DNA of 64,000 nt from Fulvimonas sp. R45 (GCF_030504985.1 NZ_JASERU010000002.1:283464-347463); one strand, 5' to 3'. Shown: positions 44,568-54,160, counted from the first letter of the stretch. Numbers and translations: made by a program. The notes: a model not told the origin generated them from the letters alone.

Positions 44568-45714
44568 GCCGTATCGTTGTTTCGCGGGTGCCCGGATACG
44601 GGGGCTGATGGTCAGCACTTCCTACCCGCGCGACGCTGCCGACTGGCGTGGAATCTTCATGGCGCATCTGGTGGCCGGGTTTGCGCGGAATGAACAAGTC
44701 CGGCTGACGTTGTGGGCCCCGCCGGGCGAGTTGCCGCAAGGCGTGGAGCCGGCAACCTCGCCGCACGAGGCGCATTGGCTGTCAGCACTGATGGACCTGG
44801 GTGGCATCTCGCACCTGATGCGCATTCGTCCGGCAGCCGGGTTGGTCGCAGCTTGGCGCCTGCTGCGCCTGTTGCGAGCCGCATACCGTCGCCTGGATGA
44901 GGTTGACATCTACCACATCAACTGGCTGCAGTGCGCGTTGCCGCTGCCGGACAACGGAAAGCCGATGCTGGTCACCGTACTTGGCAACGACATGAAGCTG
45001 CTGCGCCTGCCGATGATGCGCCGGGCGTTGCGGCGGGCGATGCAGCGGCGCAAAGTGGCCATCTGCCCGAACGCGCAGTGGATGGAGGCGCCACTGCGAG
45101 CCGCCTTCGGGGACATCGCAGACATCGTGCCCGTCGCCTTCGGCATCGATCCGGCGTGGTACGCGGTACGGCGCGAAGTGCCGCCGGCGTCGCCACGGCA
45201 GTGGCTGGCAGTGACGCGGTTGACCGCCGACAAGCTGGGACCGTTGTTCAAGTGGTCCGAGCGCCTGTTCGGCGACGGTACGCGCGAGCTTCACCTGTTC
45301 GGACCGATGCAGGAGCAGACCGCCGTTCCGGACTGGGTGCATTACCACGGACCGGCAACACCCGGGCAATTGGTGCGTGACTGGTTCCCGCACGCACAGG
45401 GCCTGATTACCCTGAGCAAGCATGCCGAGGGACGTCCGCAAGTCATGCTGGAAGCGATGGCCGCGGGCCTGCCGATCGTCGCCTCGCGCATGCCTGCACA
45501 CGCAGACCTCGTTGCCGATGGAGTCACCGGCGCGTTGTGCGATTCACCGGAAGGCTATGCCGAAGCGCTGCACGCGCTGGAAATCCCGGAGACCAACCGG
45601 CACAGCGGCGCGATGGCGCGTGCATGGGCCGCGCGCGAAATCGGCACGTGGGATGACTGCGCTGGTCGGTACGTCGGCATTTACCGGCGATTGCTGGGAG
45701 TAGTCGATGCGTGA
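44560..45714 (+). CDS. Glycosyltransferase, GT4-like
   Basis: 384 residues, overlapping the previous gene by 8 bases. GT-B fold: LMVSTSYPRDAADWRGIFMAHL at the N-terminus, VDIYHINWLQ, and the donor-binding C-terminal half with LAVTRLTADKLG and SKHAEGRPQVMLEAMAAGLP followed by IVASRMPAHADLV. No membrane segments. It likely adds one sugar of the glycan; donor and acceptor are not known. Confidence 0.85.
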   Translation: MSEPYRCFAGARIRGLMVSTSYPRDAADWRGIFMAHLVAGFARNEQVRLTLWAPPGELPQGVEPATSPHEAHWLSALMDLGGISHLMRIRPAAGLVAAWRLLRLLRAAYRRLDEVDIYHINWLQCALPLPDNGKPMLVTVLGNDMKLLRLPMMRRALRRAMQRRKVAICPNAQWMEAPLRAAFGDIADIVPVAFGIDPAWYAVRREVPPASPRQWLAVTRLTADKLGPLFKWSERLFGDGTRELHLFGPMQEQTAVPDWVHYHGPATPGQLVRDWFPHAQGLITLSKHAEGRPQVMLEAMAAGLPIVASRMPAHADLVADGVTGALCDSPEGYAEALHALEIPETNRHSGAMARAWAAREIGTWDDCAGRYVGIYRRLLGVVDA

Positions 45715-46633
45715 CGGCGTGCTGGTCATCGGCGCCGGCGGGTTCGTCGGCAGGCATCTCACGCAGGCCCTGGCCCGCCGTGGCGAGCGGGTCATCGCTG
45801 CCGCGCGGCATGCGTTCGACGCAGCGGATGCCAGGATCGAGGTGAGGTCTGGGCCGCTGCTTGCGCCGGCCGATTTCCTGCCCCTGTTGGCGCGAAGCCG
45901 CCTCGTCGTGCACTTGGCCTCGGCGTCTACGCCAGGGAGTACCGCGGCGCAGCCCCTGCAGGAAATCGAGTTGAACTTACGGCCGACCCTGGCGCTGCTG
46001 CAGGCCATGCAGGAGCATCCGGCGACGCCGTTGGTGTACGTTTCCTCCGGCGGGACATTGTATGGCCGGCAGGACGACCGGCGCGCGGACGAGACTGCCG
46101 CCATCGCGCCGTGCTCCTACCACGGAGCTGGCAAAGTCGCGGCCGAGTACTTCATTGCAGCCTGGTGTGCCCAATTCGCCGGTGTGGCCACCCTCTTGCG
46201 GCCGTCCAACCTGTATGGCCCAGGACAAGGCGAGCGAGCCGGATTTGGCGTGATCCCGGCAGCGTTCGGCAAACTCTTGCGCGGCGAGGCAATGCACGTC
46301 TGGGGTGACGGGTCGGCGGAGCGGGATTACCTTTATATTGATGATTTCGTGCGCCTGTGCCTCGCCGCAGTCGATGCGCCGCCGTCGGCGGGAGCACGCA
46401 TCGTGAACGCCTGTAGCGGGATCAGCGTGAGCCTGCATGCATTGTTCGAGGCCATCGAAAGCGCCACCGGCAGGTGCCTGGATCGTTGCTACGACTCCAC
46501 GCGTGTCGTGGATGTCCCGCGGGTAAACATGGATGCATCGCTCGCCCGCGAGCTCTATGGCTGGAGGCCTTCCACGCCCCTGCATGAAGGGCTCAGGCGG
46601 ACATGGGAATGGTTTCGTACTACCCGTCGTTGA
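45707..46633 (+). CDS. NAD-dependent sugar epimerase/dehydratase (extended SDR)
   Basis: 308 residues, overlapping the GT4 gene by 8 bases. Rossmann motif GAGGFVG (residues 9-15), VVHLASASTPG, YVSSGGTLYG and LRPSNLYGPGQGERAG are typical of nucleotide-sugar epimerases. The active-site segment is SYHGAGKVAAE: Tyr138 is five positions before Lys143, where the classic motif is Tyr-x3-Lys, so the usual Tyr position holds His139. The C-terminal part has LYIDDFVRLCLAA. The exact reaction cannot be named. Confidence 0.85.
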   Translation: MRDGVLVIGAGGFVGRHLTQALARRGERVIAAARHAFDAADARIEVRSGPLLAPADFLPLLARSRLVVHLASASTPGSTAAQPLQEIELNLRPTLALLQAMQEHPATPLVYVSSGGTLYGRQDDRRADETAAIAPCSYHGAGKVAAEYFIAAWCAQFAGVATLLRPSNLYGPGQGERAGFGVIPAAFGKLLRGEAMHVWGDGSAERDYLYIDDFVRLCLAAVDAPPSAGARIVNACSGISVSLHALFEAIESATGRCLDRCYDSTRVVDVPRVNMDASLARELYGWRPSTPLHEGLRRTWEWFRTTRR

Positions 46634-47655
46634 ATCGCCCCGAGGCGCCGGACTGTTCGGTCTGCATTGCCAACTACAACGGCATACGGTGGCTGGCCGA
46701 CTGCATCGAGTCCGTGCTTGCTCAGCAAGGCGACGCCACGTGTGAAATCCTGATACACGACGATGCTTCCACCGATGGCTCAGTGGCATGGTTGCGGGAG
46801 CACTATCCGCAAGTGGAGGTGCTGGCCAGCAGCGAAAACGTCGGCTTCTGCATTGGCAACAACCGCATGGTCGCCCATGCCCGCGGCGAATACGTGCTGT
46901 TGCTCAACAACGATGCGGCGCTTCATGCGAATGCGCTCGCGACCTTCATCGCCGCCTCCCGCAAGCAAGCGACCGCAGGCATCCTCACGCTGCCGCAATA
47001 CGACTGGACCAGCGGGCAACTCGTGGATCGTGGTTGCCTGCTGGATCCTTTTTACAATCCGGTGCCGAATCTGGATGCCGCAAGAGCGGACGTTGCCTAT
47101 GCGATCGGCGCCTGCCTGTTCCTGCCGCGTGAGTTGTGGAACGAATTGGGCGGCTTCCCCGAGTGGATGGGGTCCATAGCCGAGGACATATACTTGTGCT
47201 GTCTGGCCAGGCTGAGGGGGGCGCCCGTCATGGTGCTCTCCCACAGTGGCTTTCGTCATCGCCTGGGGGCAACATTCGGTGGCGCGCGAGTGAGAGGCAA
47301 CAGTCTGAAGACGACGCTTCGGCGCCGTCACTTGAGTGAACGCAACAAGACATACGCCCTTTTTGTTTGCACTCCGGGGCCCTCGGTCTGGGTGCTGTTG
47401 ATGGTCCATCTCCTCGCGCTGCTGCTGGAGGGCGGCATTCTGAGTACCCTAAAGTGGGATCGCGGTGTTTTCTCGAACATCTACGCAAAAGTGCCGGTCT
47501 CGCTCTTTCGCGATTTTGGCCGTTTGCGTGCGATCCGCAGGTGCGTCCAGGCTGGCAGGACGACTGGCGCAAGGATCTATTTCCGCCCGTTCACGTGGGT
47601 GCCAAGCAAGGTGCAGATGCTGTTCCGTTTTGGCATTCCCGAAATCTCGGCGTGA
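46603..47655 (+). CDS. Family 2 glycosyltransferase, WbbL-like
   Basis: 350 residues from ATG at 46603 (a second ATG at 46609), overlapping the epimerase gene by 31 bases. GT-A fold: CSVCIANYNGIRWLADCIES, IHDDASTDGS, ENVGFCIGNNRMVAHARGEY and LLLNNDAAL. The second half has IGACLFLPRELWNELGGF and EDIYLCCLARLRG, as in rhamnosyl- and related transferases. One likely membrane stretch near residues 262-278 (VWVLLMVHLLALLLEG). Last gene of the plus-strand glycan operon. Confidence 0.85.
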   Translation: MGMVSYYPSLNRPEAPDCSVCIANYNGIRWLADCIESVLAQQGDATCEILIHDDASTDGSVAWLREHYPQVEVLASSENVGFCIGNNRMVAHARGEYVLLLNNDAALHANALATFIAASRKQATAGILTLPQYDWTSGQLVDRGCLLDPFYNPVPNLDAARADVAYAIGACLFLPRELWNELGGFPEWMGSIAEDIYLCCLARLRGAPVMVLSHSGFRHRLGATFGGARVRGNSLKTTLRRRHLSERNKTYALFVCTPGPSVWVLLMVHLLALLLEGGILSTLKWDRGVFSNIYAKVPVSLFRDFGRLRAIRRCVQAGRTTGARIYFRPFTWVPSKVQMLFRFGIPEISA

Positions 47656-47656
47656 A

Positions 47657-48364
47657 TCATCGAGGCTTGACGGCTTCGACCTCATAGCCAAAGCCAAGTG
47701 CATTCCAGTCCGGGAGCATCCAGGAAAGCGCGAGCGACGCGATGTTGACGAACAGGACAAGAATGGCGGCGAAAGGGAGCATGAAGTAGCCGATCTTTCT
47801 TCTTCTCGTGTAGAGGCCACCTGCAAGCGCGAGGTTGAAGAGCAGGCCTGCGGTGCGGAGCGAATGCCCGTTCTTCTTCAGCCTGACGATCTCGAAGCCC
47901 GCCGCCGCGATGTCCCGCCGCAATCCATGCTCGGTCAGCCGTTGGTAGTCGTGGGGGGCATCGTGTATCGGATACATGAAGGGCATGCTTAATACCAGCG
48001 TGCTCCGCGGTTTCAGCACCCGGGAGAATTCGTGCAGCGCAGCCCGGTGATCGCGGGTGTGTTCGAGAACTTCGAGGCAGACGATTGCATCGACGCTTGA
48101 GGATGCGAACGGCAGGCTGGCGGCATCGGCCAGCACGTCGGCTTTCACCGAATAGAGGGTGCTTCCGGTCGGCGGATAGTCTAGCCCGATGTACATCGTC
48201 CCAGGGGCAAGGCGCCGTTCGATCCAGCGATCGGCACATCCAACGTCCAGCACGGTTCCCTGCAACTTGCAGATCGCCGGGTCCGGCTTCCGTGTCCCGA
48301 GCAGCCACTGCGGATGAATCGGCAGGCGGCGACTGAGTTTCATGATTCGTTTGACGGTGCTCAT
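47657..48364 (-). CDS. Class I SAM-dependent methyltransferase
   Basis: 235 residues from ATG at 48364, which overlaps the stop of a small upstream frame (ATGA); an ATG at 48409 would add 15 residues. SAM motif I VLDVGCADRWIERRL, IVCLEVLEHTRDHRAALHE, and SMPFMYPIHDAPHDYQRLT are typical of methyltransferases in polysaccharide loci. A hydrophobic C-terminal stretch (MLPFAAILVLFVNIASLALSW) suggests membrane association. It is convergent with the plus-strand glycan operon, 1 base apart. Confidence 0.82.
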   Translation of the reverse strand: MSTVKRIMKLSRRLPIHPQWLLGTRKPDPAICKLQGTVLDVGCADRWIERRLAPGTMYIGLDYPPTGSTLYSVKADVLADAASLPFASSSVDAIVCLEVLEHTRDHRAALHEFSRVLKPRSTLVLSMPFMYPIHDAPHDYQRLTEHGLRRDIAAAGFEIVRLKKNGHSLRTAGLLFNLALAGGLYTRRRKIGYFMLPFAAILVLFVNIASLALSWMLPDWNALGFGYEVEAVKPR

Positions 48365-48591
48365 GGCTGGTTTCGAATTGGCGTCGACAGCCTTGTCAAG
48401 TGCCTGCAAGTATTCCAGTGCTTGTTATAGCTTGCCCGGATCCAGTAATCATCCATCCGTGCATGCCGCGGTGGCCGGGGAAACATTGTTACTTGCGTGT
48501 ACGGCTTTGCTGCGATCACGTGCAAATCGCCGCCATTGCGGCGACAGGTGTCGCGCATCCATTGAAGCCGGGCTGGATCTTGGTTGTGCAT
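48361..48591 (-). CDS. Small uncharacterised protein coupled to the methyltransferase
   Basis: 76 residues from ATG at 48591, which has GGAGTGG a few bases upstream; an ATG at 48606 is the first in the frame, bounded by an in-frame TAA. The stop overlaps the methyltransferase ATG by 4 bases, the coupling pattern seen throughout this locus. The composition is protein-like, with an Arg/His/Trp-rich end (MDDYWIRASYNKHWNTCRHL). It has no recognised domain. It may be a real small protein or the remnant of the 3' end of a larger gene. Confidence 0.4.
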   Translation of the reverse strand: MHNQDPARLQWMRDTCRRNGGDLHVIAAKPYTQVTMFPRPPRHARMDDYWIRASYNKHWNTCRHLTRLSTPIRNQP

Positions 48592-48671
48592 GCTGATCCA
48601 CTCCATTCTGTGTTACCTGAGCAATCGCTTGAATGCGGGCAATGGGGGTATTGCCGAGAAACGCGAAGTCC

Positions 48672-49601
48672 CTACCGTGATGGATAGGGACCAAGGTGGC
48701 CGTTGATGCCGTCGCGCAGGCCTTTCAACGTCATGCGGAGAGCTTTACGTCGCTGTGTGCCAAAAAAGACTTGACTGTAGATGTCGCCCAGGAAAAACCG
48801 CGCATGTCGTATCTTGAAGCGGAATTCGATATGGGGCATGCGGTACAACGCAACAAAATTCCGTACGCGGTAGTAGACCCGTTCTGGCGAGTAGTCCATC
48901 TCGTTACGCCAACCGAAAAGCCAGACGCGGAGTGCTGCATCCCCCATGTCGTGGGTCATTTTAGCCAGGCAGGTTCCATATATTCGCCAGCCCCGATGGC
49001 GTGCACGGTGGCACCATTCGGTATCGACATAATCGATGAACAGGTCATCGCGCATTTCACCGATGTCATTCAGGGCCGCGATTGAGACTAGGCTGCCCGA
49101 CGTAATGAGCGTCAACGTTTCGACGACGGGGGACTCGGGGGTGGGTAGTGCGTGTTTGTAAGCCATCCAGCCCGGAACGGGATGCTGGAATGGATGCGTC
49201 ATGCCCGTTCGACGATTTATGAAAACCGGACCGACCGCGGCAACCCTCGCTTCGTCGCCAAGCGAGCGCGCTGCTGTCAATAAGCCGGAGACCATATCTG
49301 GGGGCGGCAGGCTGTCCTGGTCGCTGAGCAGAACATGAGTCGCACCCGCTGCGCGCGCTATGCGTATACCCGCATTGAGTGCAGTTGCGACGCCGCGGTT
49401 GGAGCCCAGCCGAATGAGACTCACGTCCTTGCGCGTCGTTGACCCAAACCATTCCTGCACACGAAAGTCGTCATGCGCCGAATTATCTATAAGATATGTA
49501 TGGATCACTTGTCTCGACAGCGATTGCAACAATTCATCCAGCACCGCGAAATCGGGATGGTAAGCGACCACTACTGCCATGACTGCTGGGTTTTGCGCCA
49601 T
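48672..49601 (-). CDS. Family 2 glycosyltransferase, rhamnosyltransferase-like
   Basis: 309 residues. VMAVVVAYHPDFAVLDELLQ, IDNSAHDD, LGSNRGVATALNAGIRIA and LLSDQDSLPP match the RfbF/WbbL group of rhamnosyltransferases. The later block LFIDYVDTEWCHRARHRGW is also characteristic. No membrane segments. An 80-base AT-rich gap separates it from the upstream gene. Sugar specificity is inferred from family only. Confidence 0.85.
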   Translation of the reverse strand: MAQNPAVMAVVVAYHPDFAVLDELLQSLSRQVIHTYLIDNSAHDDFRVQEWFGSTTRKDVSLIRLGSNRGVATALNAGIRIARAAGATHVLLSDQDSLPPPDMVSGLLTAARSLGDEARVAAVGPVFINRRTGMTHPFQHPVPGWMAYKHALPTPESPVVETLTLITSGSLVSIAALNDIGEMRDDLFIDYVDTEWCHRARHRGWRIYGTCLAKMTHDMGDAALRVWLFGWRNEMDYSPERVYYRVRNFVALYRMPHIEFRFKIRHARFFLGDIYSQVFFGTQRRKALRMTLKGLRDGINGHLGPYPSR

Positions 49602-49681
49602 CGGTTCACCAGCGTTTGATACAAAAAAGCGAACTATCGATTGAAAACTTAGTACGCCGAAAAAAGACTTGCCTGATTCTA

Positions 49682-50656
49682 TTATAGTTGAAAGTGTCTT
49701 TTGATGATTTCCACGAAGTTCCTGACGGAATCCAGGCTTTTGCTTTCTGCATCAGTCAGGCGTTGCAACAGCAGCGGGCGCGTTTTGATGGCATATGGGA
49801 TGTCCTCCTCTCCATATGCTATGCCGGGCTTTCTGCCCCCGTTGGGTTCCCAAGTGTTTCTTTCCATGCCGGGGGCAGGGACGATCACGGGAATGCACCC
49901 GCATGCAGCGGCATATGTGGAATAGCCTGTATAGGCGTCATAGAAGTAGCAGTATTTCTTCTCGTTGAATACTTTCGCCAGGGATCGGTGGTCCATGCCG
50001 TCCACGACAACTTTGCCGCGGAACGATGGCAGGTCCGGCCGTGACTTTCCCTTGCGCACCATGTAACACACTTCTGACCGATTACCAAAGTTGGTTTGTT
50101 TGTATATGTCGAGTAACCAATGGGCGACATGCAGGGTGCCGCCATATTTCATTCGTTCATAATTGCGATTAAACGCTTCCTGATAACAGAAATAAAGTTC
50201 CCCGTCCAAAACCGATTTTTCATGTTTTTTGCTGAAATGGTATAAAAACCATCGAACATAGCGTCGTGCCCTCAAAGGATTGCCGTCTACTATGTCAGGA
50301 TAGATGACGATGGAATCATCGATGTCTGACTTTGCAGCAATGCGCAGTGTTGATCCGGGCAGCGTCTTGTACCGTGGCCTATAGAGGCGCGTTACGATGT
50401 AGATGTATTTGCGCCACCATGCACCCGAGAATGGCAGGGCATGCAGTTTGACGCGATGTAGTGGCCAGAGCAGGGCCTCGTATCCAAGGGCATCGAGAAG
50501 TTGGGCAAGTTTGTGCAACGCAATCGAACCGCCAGACGTCTCGCTGTATCGTGGTGCGCATATGATGAATTTTGGCTTTGCGCCTCGGGTGCCTAACGGC
50601 GTCGCCAGTGCGTCTGCCTGTCGTGCATCGTTGTGTGCGGTGGGTGATGGAGTCAT
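49682..50656 (-). CDS. Probable glycosyltransferase of polysaccharide biosynthesis
   Basis: 324 residues, overlapping the flippase gene by 4 bases. The N-terminal FIICAPRYSETSGGSIALHK, where a Gly-Gly-Ser loop precedes a helix, and the later YFYDAYTGYSTYAAACGCIP with VIVPAPGM are reminiscent of GT-B enzymes, but no family signature is decisive. GC content and codon choice are clearly lower and more mixed than in the flanking housekeeping genes. Placement between a flippase and a rhamnosyltransferase supports a role in glycan assembly. Confidence 0.6.
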   Translation of the reverse strand: MTPSPTAHNDARQADALATPLGTRGAKPKFIICAPRYSETSGGSIALHKLAQLLDALGYEALLWPLHRVKLHALPFSGAWWRKYIYIVTRLYRPRYKTLPGSTLRIAAKSDIDDSIVIYPDIVDGNPLRARRYVRWFLYHFSKKHEKSVLDGELYFCYQEAFNRNYERMKYGGTLHVAHWLLDIYKQTNFGNRSEVCYMVRKGKSRPDLPSFRGKVVVDGMDHRSLAKVFNEKKYCYFYDAYTGYSTYAAACGCIPVIVPAPGMERNTWEPNGGRKPGIAYGEEDIPYAIKTRPLLLQRLTDAESKSLDSVRNFVEIIKRHFQL

Positions 50657-52122
50657 TTTTCGGTAAGCGATGATGATGCTGGGTTGCCGTGGTAGAGCGC
50701 GCGCATAAGTTCCGCGAGATCGCGTAGTGCCCTCTGGCGCGATATGATGGCTCCCGCAATATAGGTGGCCGCAGCCGCCACGATCGCGAACAGGAAGTCA
50801 AATTTGACGCCTTGGGCATAGTGCAACACCAACCACCCGATCAATGCGGCTACCGCGGATAGAGCCAATGTACCGAGCTGGTCGCCTAGCTGGGCAACGA
50901 TTCCGTAACCCAGCAGCTTTTTCGAGTACCAAGTATTGATGACTACGGCACACAGGCTGGATATCAGTACTGCCCAGGCAACCGCCAGCACGCTGTGAAA
51001 ACTGGCGATTACGATAAGCACAATAGAGATGGCGCGTTTTGCTACCTCAAGCTTGAAAAAGAGGTCGGATCGTCCTCTTGCCCCAATCGCCGCCAGGTTC
51101 AGTACATGCAATGGCCAGAACATGGCGGCCGCGGCCAGGATGCTCAACAATGGCGCCGCTGGCATCCATCGTGGTCCGTAAAGCACTACGATCAATGGCT
51201 TTGCAATCATGGCCATACCCAGCATGCATGGTACGAACACGAAGATTGCCACGCGCAGCGACAAACGCAGTGCTCCAATCAGTTTGGCGGGCTGGTCGGC
51301 CACGGTGGAAAACACAGGCAACCCAACCCGGTTGAGCACATTGCTCATGAATTGCGCAGGCGCTTGCTGAGTGTTCTGTGCGATGGTGTAGTAACCAAGA
51401 GCACGCGAATCGAACAGCCGGCCGATCAGAAGCGATTGCATGCGGATTGATAGTGTGTTCAGCAGGTTGGCCATCAGCATGTAGCTGCCGAACGCGAACA
51501 GCCGACGGAAGGATGAAATACAAAACCGGCCACGCGGACGCCAGTGCGAATACAGCCACAGCAGTGTGGCGCGCACGCCGATTGCCATGATGGATTGCCA
51601 AGCCAGACTCCATACGCCGAAGCCGTGCCACGCCAGCAGTACCGCCAGGCTTCCTGAACCTAGGGACGCGAAGATTTCGGCATTCGCGCGTGAGCGGAAG
51701 TCCAGTCGTTGCGTCAGCAATGCATCCGGCACCGCAGCAAGGGCGCTCAGTGGCAATACGAATAGTAGCAGCCGGGTCAACGGGGTCAGTAGCGGCTGTG
51801 AATAGAAATGGGCAATCGCGGGTGCGACAAGCCAAAGCGCGATGCCGGCCAGGATGCTGATGCCGAGCCCGGATAGAAGCACCGTGGTTTCGTCATCGTC
51901 GCTAGTATCCTGCTTTTGTACCAGTGCCATGCCAAAGCCGGAATCCACCAGCAGCACAGCAACCGAGGTGAACACCTGCAACATCGCGATCAGGCCGAAG
52001 TCGGCCGGTACCAGTAGCCTTGCCAGAATGGCCAGCACTAACAGTTGTACGCCGTAGCGCGAGGCGATTTCCAGTGCGCTCCACCAAGTAGCGTATGCGG
52101 CGCGATGGGTTAACGAAGCCAT
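50653..52122 (-). CDS. Wzx/WzxC-type polysaccharide flippase
   Basis: 489 residues with 12-14 predicted membrane helices. The start YATWWSALEIASRYGVQLLV and LARLLVPADFGLIAMLQVF are typical of the WzxC/MOP flippase family that moves lipid-linked glycan units to the periplasmic face. Only one flippase and no obvious Wzy polymerase or WaaL ligase are seen in the window. The start ATG is at the normal N-terminus; the gap to the upstream methyltransferase is 51 bases. Confidence 0.9.
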   Translation of the reverse strand: MASLTHRAAYATWWSALEIASRYGVQLLVLAILARLLVPADFGLIAMLQVFTSVAVLLVDSGFGMALVQKQDTSDDDETTVLLSGLGISILAGIALWLVAPAIAHFYSQPLLTPLTRLLLFVLPLSALAAVPDALLTQRLDFRSRANAEIFASLGSGSLAVLLAWHGFGVWSLAWQSIMAIGVRATLLWLYSHWRPRGRFCISSFRRLFAFGSYMLMANLLNTLSIRMQSLLIGRLFDSRALGYYTIAQNTQQAPAQFMSNVLNRVGLPVFSTVADQPAKLIGALRLSLRVAIFVFVPCMLGMAMIAKPLIVVLYGPRWMPAAPLLSILAAAAMFWPLHVLNLAAIGARGRSDLFFKLEVAKRAISIVLIVIASFHSVLAVAWAVLISSLCAVVINTWYSKKLLGYGIVAQLGDQLGTLALSAVAALIGWLVLHYAQGVKFDFLFAIVAAAATYIAGAIISRQRALRDLAELMRALYHGNPASSSLTEK

Positions 52123-52173
52123 GGAAGGGATGCCGTTGTCCGAAGTCGTTCCGTCCTGCGTCGTGGCATTGCG

Positions 52174-53010
52174 CTAGGCGTGTTCGCATATGAACAGTGG
52201 CCTGCGATAGAACTCGCCTGGGAACTGATCCAGCGACTCCCAAGAATGCATCTCGAGTGCCATGCCGCTGTTTTCGGCGAGTTGGGCGCAAGCCAGAGTG
52301 GCAAGGTCGTGGTAGGCGATGCGACCATCCCCGCCCCTGTGCGGATATGCTGCTTTGACTGGCCGCCATCCCGCATGTCGCAACCATGTCGCGAACAGCC
52401 TAAGCTTTTCGGCATCTTCGTACAGGCCGACCAAGGGACGGCTCTTGTCGCCGCCCCAATTGCTGCCCATCTGAAAAAATAAGCCTCGCGCCACGCCACG
52501 TAGCAGTTTTAGATAGCGTTGCGCGTACTCACCGAAATCCTCGATGCAGGCAACCGCGTGCTTGTCGAAGTCGTGTCCTGCATGGTGTAGGACGTTCAGA
52601 TGCAGCATGAAGTCCACTTTCGGGAGGCTCGGCAAGTCTTCGATTCCGACTGCGGATTGAATCACCCCCACGTTTCCCATCTGGAAATAATCGGCTACCC
52701 GGCGGATAAAAGCCGCATGATTCGGATTGGCCTCGACGGCGATGAAACGTGTCTGGGGGTGTGTTTTGGCCAAGCTCAGCGTGAAAAAGCCGGTATTGGC
52801 GCCGAAATCCATCCAGATCTCTCCGGCAGCCGGCTTGCGGGCTTCGTAAAGATAAGTCAGGCGCGGCCGATCGCCGCGCCAGCTTTCGTCAATGGTTTCG
52901 GTGTAGCCGAGTTCCGCTGAGACGAAATCCGGGATGTTCTGGTAGGCGGAATGCTTGGAGGCGTCGCCATACAGTTGTTGGAGCTCAGTTTTTAGGGGTT
53001 TCATGGACAT
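52174..53010 (-). CDS. Class I methyltransferase (FkbM-like)
   Basis: 278 residues from ATG at 53010 (MSMKPLKTELQQ); in-frame ATGs at 53040 and 53082 are possible and none has a strong binding site. It overlaps the ATP-grasp gene by 26 bases. Motif I reads WMDFGANTGFFTLSLAKTH, followed by FIAVEANPNHAAFIRRVADY and VDFMLHLNVLHHAG, a SAM-binding fold of the type used on sugars in surface glycans. The substrate is unknown. Confidence 0.78.
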   Translation of the reverse strand: MSMKPLKTELQQLYGDASKHSAYQNIPDFVSAELGYTETIDESWRGDRPRLTYLYEARKPAAGEIWMDFGANTGFFTLSLAKTHPQTRFIAVEANPNHAAFIRRVADYFQMGNVGVIQSAVGIEDLPSLPKVDFMLHLNVLHHAGHDFDKHAVACIEDFGEYAQRYLKLLRGVARGLFFQMGSNWGGDKSRPLVGLYEDAEKLRLFATWLRHAGWRPVKAAYPHRGGDGRIAYHDLATLACAQLAENSGMALEMHSWESLDQFPGEFYRRPLFICEHA

Positions 53011-54160
53011 GTGGTTCGGTGATAGATCTGGATAATTCATGTAGAAAGCAACGCCATGAATCCGCACGCAGATAGACGTCATTCCACAGGTTGGTAGTGA
53101 TTGCTCCGACTAGGCTTCGCGGTGGGACGTGCCAGACCGGTCGGGTCCCCGAAGCAAGCGTTTCCGCGAGGCCGCCCAGCCAGAAGTATCGTTTGCGCTT
53201 GTGCCGTGTTGACGTGGTTGCTGCGAAGCGTTTTGTATCACTGGCTAGTGCATCGCCGACGAATGCCTGCAATAGCGGCTGTCCTTGGTCGATGCAGAAC
53301 TGTATAGGTCCCCAAATGCGAGGATTCATTTCAATGAAAACATCACGTCCATTGTCGCGAATGACTTCAACCATGCCCAGCCCCCAGAATGCCTGGTCGC
53401 GTAATATCTTTAGGATGCGAGATGCCGTGCCAGATTGGTGGAAATACGCTGGTTCGGCCATCAGCATCGATTTCCCGTTTGGTTGCTGTAGCAGATTGCG
53501 CTGCGACCAAACGACCGCGGGACCGCCGCATCGTGGTAGGTAAAAAAAGAAGTACAGGCTTTCGCCAGTTATGAATTCCTGGAAGAAGTAGTCGGCCGGA
53601 TCATGGTTGGCAAGAAAGGCGGTAATTTGGAAGGGCGAGAGCAGCAACTGTGGGTAGAGTGACCCCCCGCTATCGGCAAGATTGCGGTTGGGCTTGGCTA
53701 CTATGGGTGCTTCCAATCCTGGCTGAAACGACCGTTCGGACGGGACGGCGATCCCATAACTGGAAAACAATCGAGTGGCGCTGCTTTTGTTGGTTAGACG
53801 GCCATAGAGTGGAGCCTCCACAAGTGGGATGTCGCAGCCCATACCTTCGATATCGGTGCGGTGGCGAAATAGAAATGCGTTGAAATACTCTGTTGATGGC
53901 AGTAGTACAAAAGTCCGCCGGCCTGTGGCGCGGCGGACTTCGTTCAAGCACCGAGAAAAGACATCCAGCGATAATTCCGGAGTCTCGCGCACACAATGGA
54001 CGTCCTTTCGAAAGCGAGTATGCAGAATTCGGTCGGCTCGGGTGCGTGCGACGATGGCTGCATGCTGGCCGCATTGCCGTAGGGCACGCAGGAAGCCGAG
54101 CACTGCGCGATCGTTGCCGCCACTGAACACCAGAAACGTCTTTTCCGAGGTGGCGTTCAA
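52985..54160 (-). CDS. ATP-grasp ligase-like protein
   Basis: 391 residues if translation begins at TTG 54160, which overlaps the aminotransferase stop as TTGA; ATG at 54196 would add 12 residues overlapping that gene by 40 bases. The ATP-grasp fold is visible in APIVAKPNRNLADSGGS, YFFQEFITGESLYFFF and the metal-binding VFIEMNPRIWGPIQF. Such enzymes join a carboxylate to an amine using ATP. Directly after an aminotransferase gene, it may attach an amino or other acid to an amino sugar. That is an inference; the family is broad. Confidence 0.75.
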   Translation of the reverse strand: MNATSEKTFLVFSGGNDRAVLGFLRALRQCGQHAAIVARTRADRILHTRFRKDVHCVRETPELSLDVFSRCLNEVRRATGRRTFVLLPSTEYFNAFLFRHRTDIEGMGCDIPLVEAPLYGRLTNKSSATRLFSSYGIAVPSERSFQPGLEAPIVAKPNRNLADSGGSLYPQLLLSPFQITAFLANHDPADYFFQEFITGESLYFFFYLPRCGGPAVVWSQRNLLQQPNGKSMLMAEPAYFHQSGTASRILKILRDQAFWGLGMVEVIRDNGRDVFIEMNPRIWGPIQFCIDQGQPLLQAFVGDALASDTKRFAATTSTRHKRKRYFWLGGLAETLASGTRPVWHVPPRSLVGAITTNLWNDVYLRADSWRCFLHELSRSITEPHVHETPKN

